Positions 17,226-27,470 of a stretch of 64,000 nucleotides of DNA are shown here, piece by piece (position 1 is the first letter of the stretch; each line of letters begins with the position of its first letter). Below the pieces are notes generated by a model. It was given only the letters and a program-made list of their open reading frames with translations. It searched no databases and was not told where the DNA came from. Source of the stretch: Bacillus sp. ISL-34. GTDB taxonomy: Bacteria; Bacillota; Bacilli; Bacillales; DSM-1321. A program made the position numbers and the translations under genes. The stretch spans positions 1 through 64,000 of the forward strand of contig NZ_JAGGQJ010000010.1 of the NCBI RefSeq assembly GCF_018613325.1, given 5' to 3'.

Positions 17226-18000
17226 TTACTTAATTTTAGAGAAGTTGGAGGAAATTGTATTATAGTAATACATCCATTGTCCCAATGCCCAAGCATTAGC
17301 TACAACAGCAACAGGACCTGCAACGTTTTTAATGACTGTCTTAAGGGTTTGTAAAGAAATTATTTTGCCTGCAGTTAAACCACCACCTGTGAAAGCAGCG
17401 ATTAGCCAACCAGCTAAAGTTCCATTTTCTACACCTCTTATAGAATCAATCGCTCTTGCATGAGTATCAAATGTTTTAGAACTAAGTTTAGCTGTTTTAG
17501 TGCCGGATTTCGCATAGGTTGCAGTACCTTTGTTTGTAGAATAGTTCTTTTTATAGCTCATGTTTAAAACAGAAACTAATGATTTGTTACTTGCTGTAGA
17601 AGCAAAGGGCATAAAACCTGGGCCGGTATTCTCAATATTAGGCTCAGGCATTTCTTCATTTTTATAGATTTCTTGATCAGTTATTTCTTCATCTTTAATT
17701 AATTGTTTCAAAATCTTGTAATAATTCATTGGTCTCTTCGTTATAAGATTTTGTATGGATAACTTTAGATCCATCATCCATAACCTCTGTTATTTCAATA
17801 TACCGGATTTGGTTGCCATCGATTGATAAAATATACTCGAACTTCTCATCGGTTTCTTTAATTATTGTTAAAGATTCATCTAATACAGGTATTTCAGAAT
17901 TGGCTGAAGTTTTACTTGGTAGGACGACTAATACTGTACCAAGTAATAATATAAAACTCATGAAAAATGCAGTTCCTTTTTTAAAATTCATCGCCTTCAT
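17226..18000 (-). pseudogene. Secreted bacteriocin-like protein, frameshifted
   Basis: Minus-strand gene starting at ATG 18000 (AAAGGAAGGA upstream). Residues 1–34 are a signal peptide (KKGTAFFMSFILLLGTVLVV … TSANS), followed by an acidic pro-like region. That frame stops at 17695. A second frame continues (KDEEITDQEIYKNEEMPEP) through a Ser/Thr/Lys region to a glycine-rich hydrophobic end (GTLAGWLIAAFTGGGLTAGK … NVAGPVAVVANAWALGQWMYYY) resembling the pore-forming C-termini of large secreted bacteriocins. The two frames would join if one AATT of the AATTAATT at 17697–17704 were removed. The complete product would be near 256 residues. A small membrane gene lies upstream on the same strand. 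Bacteriocin identity is inferred from architecture. Confidence 0.6.
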
Positions 18001-18013
18001 TCCTTCCTTTTAA

Positions 18014-18035
18014 ATATATGTACATGTACATATAT
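18014..18035. promoter_or_regulatory. 22-bp perfect palindrome upstream of bacteriocin-like gene
   Basis: Perfect inverted repeat centred between 18024 and 18025, with core TGTACATGTACA flanked by ATATA arms. It lies 14 bases upstream of the minus-strand start codon, a position suited to a repressor or regulator site. Confidence 0.7.
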
Positions 18036-18109
18036 AAACCTACCATAAAAAAAAGGAAAACAGGAATGATTACTCATGATATTCCTACTTTTTTTCTATT
18101 ATCATGTTA

Positions 18110-18349
18110 CTATTTACTTATATATGAATAAATAGAAAAACATAAAATCATGATGAAAGCTAAAAAAATTATTATGCCTATAAGAAAATTAACAGTTAAA
18201 TAAATTGCCGAGATATTTAAAAGAGCAATTAAAATGAATAAGGAACTTGCTAAATAAAATATTGAATCATATTCTAAGTTATCGCTATGCGTTAATAAAA
18301 CAATCGAGTATAAAACTATAAGTGTTACTATACTAATTATTTTTTTCAT
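18110..18349 (-). CDS. Small three-helix membrane protein, possible immunity protein
   Basis: A 79-residue protein starting at ATG 18349 behind an excellent AAGGAGGGTG site. It is almost entirely hydrophobic: helices at about residues 3–20, 28–52 and 55–76, separated by short polar loops (HSDNLEYDS). It lies about 110 bases upstream of the bacteriocin-like gene on the same strand. Small multi-helix membrane proteins beside bacteriocins often confer self-immunity, but no sequence family is recognised. Confidence 0.6.
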   Translation of the reverse strand: MKKIISIVTLIVLYSIVLLTHSDNLEYDSIFYLASSLFILIALLNISAIYLTVNFLIGIIIFLAFIMILCFSIYSYISK

Positions 18350-18806
18350 AGATTCACCCTCCTTTTTATATGTAAACATATCAAGGTTAAAATATCATAT
18401 ATTATCCTAAAATGTTAGTTTTTATGGTTATTTAATTAGTCATAAATCCCACATCAAAATATAACTTGTCCAATAACTTTTTCACAATTCCCAATTCCAT
18501 TGAAGTATGCAAATGGTACTTTATCATATTTACTCCGCTCTTCACCTTCATGTCAAATTTCTTAAACGCCTGTCACATCTTCAACATAAACTGCCTGTGT
18601 AGCAGTCGCTTTATTGGTTTTGTGGTTTTGCGCTTTTATCACTCATTTTGCTTAAACTATTTACAGACTAGGTATAAAAAGTCTGTTTTTTTATACTGTA
18701 GTAGATGATGAAGTATGCCCTTTATAACGTGTGACTTTTAAAACACATAAGCGGTCTTTGAGACAGCCGTAATACTGACCTTTATCATTAGTGAAGCCCT
18801 TAATCA
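18350..18806. other. Gene-free stretch left of the IS element
   Basis: About 450 bases. The minus strand from roughly 18660 to 18430 reads like a degraded coding sequence (FKKFDMKVKSGVNMIKYHL, then SMELGIVKKLLDKLYFDV) with stops, probably a phage relic. At its right end, AAGCCCTTA at 18795–18803 is one arm of a terminator split by the IS. Confidence 0.35.
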
Positions 18807-18905
18807 TGAACTATACCCCGGATAACGGACACACATAAAAAAGTGTCCCTTATCCGGGGTTTTTTATGTTTCAATAGGTGTAATGAGAATGGACGGTGGG
18901 TTTCT

Positions 18906-19331
18906 ATGAGTAAGAATATATATACTGAATTTCAGATTAAAGAACTTGAAAAGAATCCAAATATCATCAGTGCTTCCGAGCGATCTATTTCCTATAGTCC
19001 GGAATTTAAGACAAGAGCAGTTAAGGAATATAAAAAGGGGAAAGCCCCCTCTCAAATTTTCATTGACCAGGGATTTAATCTCGAAATAATTGGCAAGAAA
19101 CAACCAAAGCGTTGTCTACAGCGCTGGCGTAGTACCTTTAAAAGGTTTGGTGAGGAAGGCTTCCTTACGGAACGCCGTGGAAAAGGAAGTACAGGACGTC
19201 CCACCTCCAAGCCACAGTCTTTAGAGGACCAACTTAGGAAGGCCGAGGCGAGAATCAAATTCCTTGAAGCAGAAAATGATTTCCTAAAAAAGCTGGAAGA
19301 GCTAGAAAGGCAGGCTTTGAAAAAGAAATAA
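18906..19331 (+). CDS. IS3-family transposase OrfA
   Basis: A 141-residue helix-turn-helix protein that recognises the IS ends. SPEFKTRAVKEYKKGKAPSQIFIDQGFNLE is the HTH, and EDQLRKAEARIKFLEAENDFLKKLEELE near the end is a leucine-zipper coiled coil used for dimerisation. ATG 18906 is preferred; upstream in-frame GTG 18843 has no support. The gene ends in an A-rich stretch (GAAAAAG) at 19319–19325, where a −1 slip would fuse it to OrfB. Confidence 0.92.
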   Translation: MSKNIYTEFQIKELEKNPNIISASERSISYSPEFKTRAVKEYKKGKAPSQIFIDQGFNLEIIGKKQPKRCLQRWRSTFKRFGEEGFLTERRGKGSTGRPTSKPQSLEDQLRKAEARIKFLEAENDFLKKLEELERQALKKK

Positions 19332-20239
19332 CTCTAACTGCTGCGGAGAAGTTCTATCTCATTGAAAGAACGATCAGAATACATCAATTAAAGAAGGCTG
19401 TTTCCTATCTATGTAAATTGGCTGGTGTAAGTCGAAGTGGCTACTATGATTGGTTAAAAGCAGCTCCAACCCGTGAGCTTCGTGAAGAACAGGATGAATT
19501 GGACATAGAATTGATCAGAAATATTTTCATCATTAAAAATGAAAAAGTAGGCGCCCTCCAAATCAAAATGATTATGGAGAATGACTACTCGGCCGTCATG
19601 AATCATAAGAAAATCAGACGGTTGATGTCAAAGTATAATCTTCTAGCGAAAATCAGAAGGGCCAACCCGTATCGGAAGATGGCCAAGGCAACCAAGGAGC
19701 ACCGTACTTGTCCGAACCTCCTTAATCGTGAATTCAATCAGGAGGAGCCAGGGAAGGTCCTGCTTACTGACATTACCTATCTTTATTATGGGAAAGGCCA
19801 AAAAGCGTATTTATCCTGCGTAAAAGATGCCGCCACAAAAGAAATTGTTACGTACCTTTTATCCACTTCATTAGAAATGGATATCGTTTACGAGACTTTA
19901 AATAAGCTAAAGCAGGCTGTGAGTCACAAGTTTCATCCGAATGCAATCCTTCATTCTGACCAGGGGTTCCATTACACCCATCCGCTATTTCAAAACAAAG
20001 TGAAGGAACTTGGGCTAACCCAATCCATGTCCCGTAAGGGTAACTGTTGGGACAATGCGCCGATGGAAAGTTTCTTTGGCCACTTTAAGGATTTGGCAGA
20101 ATATAAGTCGTGCACTAATTTAACGGATGTGAAGGAAGAAGTTGATCGAGTTATTGAAGAATATAATAATCATCGTTATCAATGGGGGTTAAAGAAAATG
20201 GCCCCGGTGCAATACCGGGACCACTTATTAGCCGCTTAG
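19319..20239 (+). CDS. IS3-family transposase OrfB (DDE catalytic domain)
   Basis: Expressed as an OrfAB fusion by −1 frameshifting at the A-rich site near 19320; an ATG at 19418 could allow separate translation. The N-terminal part has AGVSRSGYYDWLK and the HTH_21 segment NEKVGALQIKMIMENDYSAVMNHKKIRRLM. The rve catalytic core shows LLTDITYLYYG (first Asp), ILHSDQGFHYT (second Asp) and GNCWDNAPMESFFGHFK (Glu). All catalytic residues are present and the frame is intact, so the element is probably still active. Confidence 0.93.
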   Translation, partial: EKEITLTAAEKFYLIERTIRIHQLKKAVSYLCKLAGVSRSGYYDWLKAAPTRELREEQDELDIELIRNIFIIKNEKVGALQIKMIMENDYSAVMNHKKIRRLMSKYNLLAKIRRANPYRKMAKATKEHRTCPNLLNREFNQEEPGKVLLTDITYLYYGKGQKAYLSCVKDAATKEIVTYLLSTSLEMDIVYETLNKLKQAVSHKFHPNAILHSDQGFHYTHPLFQNKVKELGLTQSMSRKGNCWDNAPMESFFGHFKDLAEYKSCTNLTDVKEEVDRVIEEYNNHRYQWGLKKMAPVQYRDHLLAA

Positions 20240-20281
20240 GCACTTTTTTAAACTGTCCGAAAAATGGGGCATAGTTCATCA

Positions 20282-20752
20282 TTGAGTAGGGGCTTTTTTT
20301 ATTTTTAAATAATTGATTTAGCTTTCTTTCCTAACTCCGTAATATCAATATCATCGTTATTAAACACCTAATCAATTCGAAAATCCTTACTAGCAGCAAA
20401 ATCTGACTTAATCTTCTGAATCCAGTTATATGCTGCAATAGCAGCTGTCCAATCTGGGTCTTTCTTTAAGTCAGCGGCTTAGACTGAGAAGCATCCACTC
20501 TCATGAAATTAGTTTCTTTTGCATGTAAGTATACCTTTATATTTATGTTCATTCATTTTACTCTTTTCGGTGTATTTTATTAATTTATATATATAGTGTA
20601 TATCAAGTTGCTCATAATAAAGTGGTTTATTTTGCCCACCAATTTGCCCACCAACTCATGATATTTTACTCTTACTAATGCGAAATGTATTTTTGGAAAT
20701 GCTATTAAACAGGCATTTGTAATGTTTTATGATGTCTAGTAATGCTAAGAAG
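20282..20752. other. Relic DNA between the IS and the second glnA tail
   Basis: About 470 bases with no intact gene. The minus strand encodes DPDWTAAIAAYNWIQKIKSD and FAASKDFRID, an in-frame TAG, then NNDDIDITELGKKAKSII and a stop: the end of a decayed phage protein. Two tandem TTTGCCCACCAA stretches at about 20635–20660 resemble the region encoding the C-terminal tail of tyrosine integrases. Confidence 0.45.
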
Positions 20753-20812
20753 TATGTTTAGAACACAAGTTCACCCATGGGAACGCGAACAATATATGTC
20801 AATGTATTAATA
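20753..20812 (+). repeat. Integration core repeat, copy 2 (glnA 3' end duplicate)
   Basis: Perfect 60-base duplicate of 13712–13771, including the glnA stop codon, with no glnA upstream of it. It is the attR-like end of the element occupying 13.77–20.75 kb and the former junction of glnA with older inserted DNA. Confidence 0.92.
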
Positions 20813-20818
20813 GCCTTA

Positions 20819-20863
20819 AAGCCTTGGTATTACTGAGTTTCTCAGTTACCAAGGCTTTTTTTA
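20819..20863 (+). terminator. Former glnA terminator, copy A
   Basis: AAGCCTTGGTA…ACTGAG/CTCAGT…TACCAAGGCTT with T run, six bases after the duplicated glnA tail. Nearly the same hairpin recurs at 26989 and 32471. Confidence 0.9.
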
Positions 20864-20872
20864 TTTTTATAA

Positions 20873-21023
20873 AATGAAAGGGAACTGGCTGGCTGACCAC
20901 ATTTTGACCACATTTCAAACTATTTCATATTCAACTGGGCATAATCCATGTAATTTGAATATCCGTCCACACTTTTTTCATCGAGCTTCTTTGACACATG
21001 AGCATATACAATTCCTGTTGTTT
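20873..21023 (-). pseudogene. Tyrosine integrase C-terminal relic 2
   Basis: Minus strand reads QTTGIVYAHVSKKLDEKSVDGYSNYMDYAQLNMK and a stop. This is the end of a phage integrase including the nucleophile-Tyr segment (compare DVYSHISKKIEHD in the first relic). The rest of the integrase is missing, replaced by the ligase fragment. Confidence 0.7.
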
Positions 21024-21035
21024 GAATGGATTTAT

Positions 21036-21324
21036 GGTTATTAATTATCAATACACGGATGCAGTCATAACCGGATTGCGAAAAGATGAATTTGGATTGC
21101 TGCTAAGTATTGAAGAAAATGGCCGAAAAAAGCCAGCCGGGATAATGGAGCTTATCACTCCTGCAGCAAGGAAACAGTTCTATAACCTGTATTATGATTT
21201 AATTGTAGAGGGAAACAAGAAATTCATATACTTGGATCCCAAGATTAAATGCAGGGTTAAGTTCAGAAACCATACAAAGAATGGTTTGCTACGTATTCCC
21301 TCTTTTGTTGAATATATATCATAA
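21036..21324 (+). pseudogene. ATP-dependent DNA ligase, C-terminal fragment
   Basis: Codes for about 95 residues: YTDAVITGLRKDEFGLLLSIEENGRKKPAGIME … YLDPKIKCRVKFRNHTKNGLLRIPSFVEYIS. The CRVKFRN.TK.GLLR.PSFVE pattern is the end of the OB-fold domain of ATP-dependent DNA ligases found in Bacillus genomes and phages. The nucleotidyltransferase domain with the adenylated lysine is absent, so it cannot ligate. An ATG-like start at 20998 belongs to antisense integrase relic sequence. The fragment's tail is found again at about 33376–33430. Confidence 0.7.
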
Positions 21325-21353
21325 CCGTCTATCCATTTGGTAGGCGTTTTTTA
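21323..21353 (+). terminator. Terminator after ligase fragment
   Basis: CGTCTATCC/GGTAGGCG stem followed by TTTTTT. A similar sequence (CCGTCTATCGATTGGGGAGG then TTTTTT) follows the second ligase-tail relic near 33396. Confidence 0.6.
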
Positions 21354-21503
21354 TCTTCCTTGTAAACTAGGCATACAGAAATACATGATCTACAACAAAT
21401 AAAGTGATTGTAATGTCTGTGCTTAGTTTAGAGTGAATAAACAATTGGGAATTCTTGCCTTTTAGTTGAATATAAATAGTATGAAAACTAAGGGGGAGAA
21501 AAG

Positions 21504-21698
21504 GTGGATATATTTGATGAACATGCGAAAGTGCTAAAAAAGTTGTTTGACAATAAAAAAGCACAAAAAGAAATTATAGAGAAAATGCGAAACGGCATAA
21601 ATTCAGAGTTGGAGAATCAGTTGCAAACATTAAAAAAGGAATACTGCGTTTTGAGCAAATTAGAAAGAACATATGATAATCGCTATGAATTTTATTGA
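21504..21698 (+). CDS. Hypothetical 64-residue coiled-coil protein
   Basis: GTG start at 21504 with GGGGGAGAAAAG upstream. The protein is highly charged and helical (KVLKKLFDNKKAQKEIIEKM … ELENQLQTLKKEY), without cysteines except one and no membrane segment. Similar short coiled-coil proteins occur in Bacillus phages and integrative elements. No function assigned. Confidence 0.5.
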   Translation: MDIFDEHAKVLKKLFDNKKAQKEIIEKMRNGINSELENQLQTLKKEYCVLSKLERTYDNRYEFY

Positions 21699-21777
21699 AT
21701 TTGAGCACCCATACATTTGGGTATATGCAGGAAAACGTCTCCTTTTGTCGTATTGATTAAACGAAGGGGATGACAAA

Positions 21778-21993
21778 GTGAATGATGATTATGAGAAAAT
21801 CGGTATTTTATTGTCCAATATGACGAACGAATTAGTGTCGAGTAGAGTAAGGGTTAAAGCTATAGTAGAATTACTAACTGAAAAAGGTCAGATAACCTAC
21901 GAAGAGTATGAAAAAAGGTTTGAAAAAGTGTTTGAAAGAGATGCAAAGTCATTTAGAGCTGACTTAATAAAAGACGTCAAGAGTAGTGAATAA
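21778..21993 (+). CDS. Hypothetical 71-residue helical protein
   Basis: GTG start at 21778 with AAGGGGATGAC upstream, terminator at 22003. Sequence is acidic and helical (NDDYEKIGILLSNMTNELVSSRVRVKAIVELL, then QITYEEYEKRFEKVF). Probably paired with the coiled-coil gene 80 bases upstream. I do not recognise a family; the pattern fits small phage or plasmid accessory proteins. Confidence 0.5.
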   Translation: MNDDYEKIGILLSNMTNELVSSRVRVKAIVELLTEKGQITYEEYEKRFEKVFERDAKSFRADLIKDVKSSE

Positions 21994-22002
21994 AAGGAGA
22001 GG

Positions 22003-22030
22003 GCATCCATTAATTTGGGTGCTTTTTTTA
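22003..22030 (+). terminator. Terminator
   Basis: GCATCCA/TGGGTGC stem with seven T residues, directly after the 71-residue gene. Confidence 0.75.
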
Positions 22031-22032
22031 TC

Positions 22033-22667
22033 ATGCCGATTGCGTTTATGATACTGTTCGTCTATGTGGCAATCGAAACCGGTACGGATAACTATGTGAA
22101 CTACCTGATGCCCAGCATATTGCTGATAGCGATTGCGAGTGGTATTTCTTATACGGCTTACAGCCTGTTTTTAAAGGGACATATTTGAGAGGTTTCACTC
22201 CATGCCGATTTCGCGTTCCACCGTGCTGTGGGGGCATGTGCTAACCTCGCTGGTATCCAATGCCTTTTCGGTTGTCGTAATCCTCATTATGGGCTTTCGA
22301 TCATCGGCGGGGTGCTGTCATGGCTCGCCGTAGCCGGTATTCTCGCGATGTTTACCCTCACCCTTACTTGGCTCGCGGCGATTGCCAGACTGTCCGCAAA
22401 ATCAGTGGACGGTGCAAGCGCCTTTTCCTATCAGTTAATCTTCCTGCCGTTTATCAGCTCAGCGTTTGTACCAACCGAGTCGATGCCTTCGGCAGTTCGC
22501 GCCTTTACCGAAAATCAACCGGTAACCTCGATAGTGGAATCCATTCGTGCGTTGTTGTCAAGTCAGCCAGTTGGGTAATGATATATGGATTGCTCTTGGG
22601 TGGTGCTATGGGATTATGATAGTGGCTTATACCTTTTGCAATGAGGGCGTATAAAAAGCGGGTATGA
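22033..22667 (+). pseudogene. ABC-2 type transporter permease remnant (multidrug/daunorubicin type)
   Basis: Fragments in more than one frame together read as an ABC-2 permease of the drug-efflux type: MPIAFMILFVYVAIETGTDNYVNY, then MPSILLIAIASGISYTAYSLF; MPISRSTVLWGHVLTSLVSNAFSVV; then LSWLAVAGILAMFTLTLTWLAAIARLSAKSVDGASAFSY, LIFLPFISSAFVPTESMP and NQPVTSIVESIRALL. A TGA at 22187, frame changes near 22270–22310 and 22575, and a missing ATPase partner show that it is dead. Base composition is visibly more GC rich than the neighbours, pointing to a foreign, perhaps Paenibacillus-like, donor. Confidence 0.75.
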
Positions 22668-25740
<3,073 letters not shown>

Positions 25741-25809
25741 TTGCTGAATACCTTACCGCTTGTATAAGCAACAAGAGTGTATTCATTTCTCTAAGTCCAT
25801 TAAAATGCC

Positions 25810-25849
25810 AAAAATCCCTGCTTTTTGATTGAAATCAGGGATTTTTTTC
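25810..25849 (+). terminator. Terminator after rph
   Basis: AAAAATCCCTG pairs with CAGGGATTTTT, followed by further T residues. Confidence 0.88.
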
Positions 25850-25896
25850 TATTTAAAAAAACTATACTACATTTAAAAAACGCCAGCTATTCTCAC

Positions 25897-25941
25897 GCAA
25901 CCATACAGTTGCTTATGCTTGACAAGCAACCGTAGAGTTGC
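25897..25941 (+). promoter_or_regulatory. Promoter with twin operators for ArsR-type regulator
   Basis: Two similar inverted repeats, GCAACCATACAGTTGC (25897–25912) and GCAACCGTAGAGTTGC (25926–25941), spaced 29 bases, each with arms GCAAC/GTTGC and a conserved TTAT tail. TTGACA at 25919–25924 lies between them and TATACT at 25943–25948 follows with an 18-base spacer. Binding to either would block the promoter, suggesting autoregulation by the downstream regulator. Confidence 0.75.
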
Positions 25942-25954
25942 TTATACTCGATAT

Positions 25955-26233
25955 ATGAATTGGGATAAAGACGCTATATTCAAAGCACTTGGCGACTCGA
26001 CTCGACGCCTTATATTAGACGAACTTTCCGAACGCAACGAACAGACGTTGTATGAACTTACGGTACGCCTCATTATGAAGCACGACCTTTCGATTACGCG
26101 TCAGGCGATAGCTAAACATCTTTCTGCATTGGAAGATGCAGGGCTCGTAAAATCAAAACGAAGGGGAAAATATCGAGTACTTATGTTCAACAACGAACCA
26201 CTTAAAAACCTGCTGAAAGGATGGATAGAGTAA
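25955..26233 (+). CDS. ArsR-family transcriptional regulator
   Basis: A 92-residue winged-helix repressor: KALGDSTRRLILDELSERNEQTLYELTVRLIM (helices 1–3), then SITRQAIAKHLSALEDAGLVKSKRRGKYRVLMFN (recognition helix and wing). It lacks the cysteine metal-box of metal sensors and belongs to the group often paired with SRPBCC or VOC genes. ATG 25955 has no Shine–Dalgarno sequence and lies only six bases after the −10 box TATACT, so the message may be leaderless. It probably controls itself and the VOC gene about 105 bases downstream through the twin operators. Confidence 0.85.
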   Translation: MNWDKDAIFKALGDSTRRLILDELSERNEQTLYELTVRLIMKHDLSITRQAIAKHLSALEDAGLVKSKRRGKYRVLMFNNEPLKNLLKGWIE

Positions 26234-26338
26234 TCTTTTCGGACAGTACTTCTGACGAATGTGTGGGTTGTTTTGCTTGCAGCCAAATCGTTAAACAGAT
26301 CCACCATACGTCACAAATGTCAAAGGAGGCAAAACATT

Positions 26339-26722
26339 ATGAAAATCATTGTTACCAGTATATTCGTACAAGACCAAGACAAGGCACTGGAATTTTATTC
26401 AGAAAAGCTGGGATTTATAAAAAAGCATGACGTTCCCATGGGGAAATTCAGGTGGATTACGCTTGTTTCTCCCGAAGCTCATGACGGTACCGAGCTTTTA
26501 CTCGAACCGAATGAGCATCCTGCCGCAAAGGAGTATCAAAAGAAGATATTTGCCGAGGGCATCCCAGCAACAATGTTTGGCGTTGCAGATATTCATAAAG
26601 AGTACAAACGATTATTGGAAAACGGCGTGAAGTTTACAATGGAGCCGACAAAAATGGGAGAAGTCACAATAGCTGTCTTAAACGATACATGCGGCAACCT
26701 AATTCAGATCATGCAGCAGTAA
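26339..26722 (+). CDS. VOC-family (glyoxalase/bleomycin-resistance-like) protein
   Basis: A 127-residue protein with the paired beta-alpha-beta-beta-beta modules of the vicinal oxygen chelate fold. VTSIFVQDQDKALEFYSEKLGFIKKHDV is the first module, and GTELLLEPNEHPAAKEYQ and GVADIHKEYKRLLENGVKFTMEPTKMGEVTIAVLNDTCGNLIQIMQ complete it. Members act as glyoxalases, dioxygenases or antibiotic-binding proteins; the substrate cannot be told here. GGAGGC precedes ATG 26339. It is co-directional with the ArsR gene and likely under its control. A terminator lies about 95 bases downstream. Confidence 0.88.
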   Translation: MKIIVTSIFVQDQDKALEFYSEKLGFIKKHDVPMGKFRWITLVSPEAHDGTELLLEPNEHPAAKEYQKKIFAEGIPATMFGVADIHKEYKRLLENGVKFTMEPTKMGEVTIAVLNDTCGNLIQIMQQ

Positions 26723-26816
26723 CTTTTTGACGAAATAGAAGTAATCGGAATATGAGAGTAAAGCTTTTCTTGTTCAAATAAATTAAAAAGGCGCGATTGT
26801 GGAACAAGAAGTAAAA

Positions 26817-26857
26817 GAGTGGTACATATTATACATACAAATATGTACCACTCTTTA
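26817..26857 (+). terminator. Terminator after ArsR–VOC operon
   Basis: AGAGTGGTACATAT pairs with ATATGTACCACTCT, followed by TTATTTTTT. Confidence 0.88.
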
Positions 26858-26988
26858 TTTTTTATGACTTTTTACAATTTAGGTATTGATAAAAATGGGT
26901 CACAATAAAATTTCCTGAATTGCTCCAGTTCAATATTCCGGATGGAACTATACTTGATCGTGAAATAATTGTTACAGATTTACAATGT

Positions 26989-27033
26989 AAGCCTTGGTAT
27001 TACTGAGTTTCTCAGTTGCCAAGGCTTTTTTTA
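26989..27033 (+). terminator. Former glnA terminator, copy B (island junction)
   Basis: Same hairpin as at 20819 with one base changed (TTGCCAAGGCTT instead of TTACCAAGGCTT), AAGCCTTGGTA…ACTGAG/CTCAGT. The glnA coding tail expected before it is absent or eroded here (only CAATGTA remains). It is the third stacked junction. Confidence 0.85.
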
Positions 27034-27110
27034 CTGCTTATTTAATTGGGATAATCCATGTATTTTAAATATCCGTCCATACTTTGGTTAAAAGTGATGC
27101 TTGGCTTTGC
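27034..27110 (-). pseudogene. Tyrosine integrase C-terminal relic 3
   Basis: Minus strand encodes QSMDGYLKYMDYPN and a stop, matching the SVDGYSNYMDYAQL end of relic 2. Only about 20 residues remain. Confidence 0.55.
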
Positions 27111-27470
27111 GTCGATTAATATTTTTCTATACGAGTTTCAGTTTTAGGTGGTGCGAACATATTTCAATATCCAATACATCATATTTTAAAGTTTTGTATA
27201 CGTTAATTTTATTTTCGAAGTCAAAGAGCCTGGAGAGCTTAAGCTTTGCCTTTTCTTAAACTATTATCGATTAGTGTTTTAAATAAATAGTTCCAATTTA
27301 CTTCTGCCGCAGCATCTGAAAATCTTCATCTTTGCTTAAATACTCTAAATCTGTCTGCTGCGTTGAAATGGATAGGTACCCGATATTATTACTGTTTGAA
27401 TGATAGCCTATTCCTCACCCAATCTTATTGCATAAAATAATTATAAGCAATATCAGAAGGAGGTAATTAC
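27111..27470. other. Gene-free stretch upstream of the carbonic anhydrase-like gene
   Basis: No intact gene. On the minus strand about 27315–27410 reads SNSNNIGYLSISTQQTDLEYL and SKDEDFQMLRQK before a stop, the C-terminal remnant of an unknown protein. The promoter of the gene at 27471 should lie at the right end. Confidence 0.4.

Larger units (their letters stand above)
18807..20278 (+). mobile_element. IS3-family insertion sequence (IS150-like), 1472 bp, apparently intact
   Basis: Terminal inverted repeats begin TGAACTATACCCC on the left and TGAACTATGCCCC on the right, with CGGACA about 20 bases in on both sides. The flanks carry a 3-bp target duplication, TCA (18804–18806 and 20279–20281). 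It encodes OrfA and OrfB in −1 relation with full DDE residues. It is inserted in the loop of a pre-existing terminator hairpin. Confidence 0.95.
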
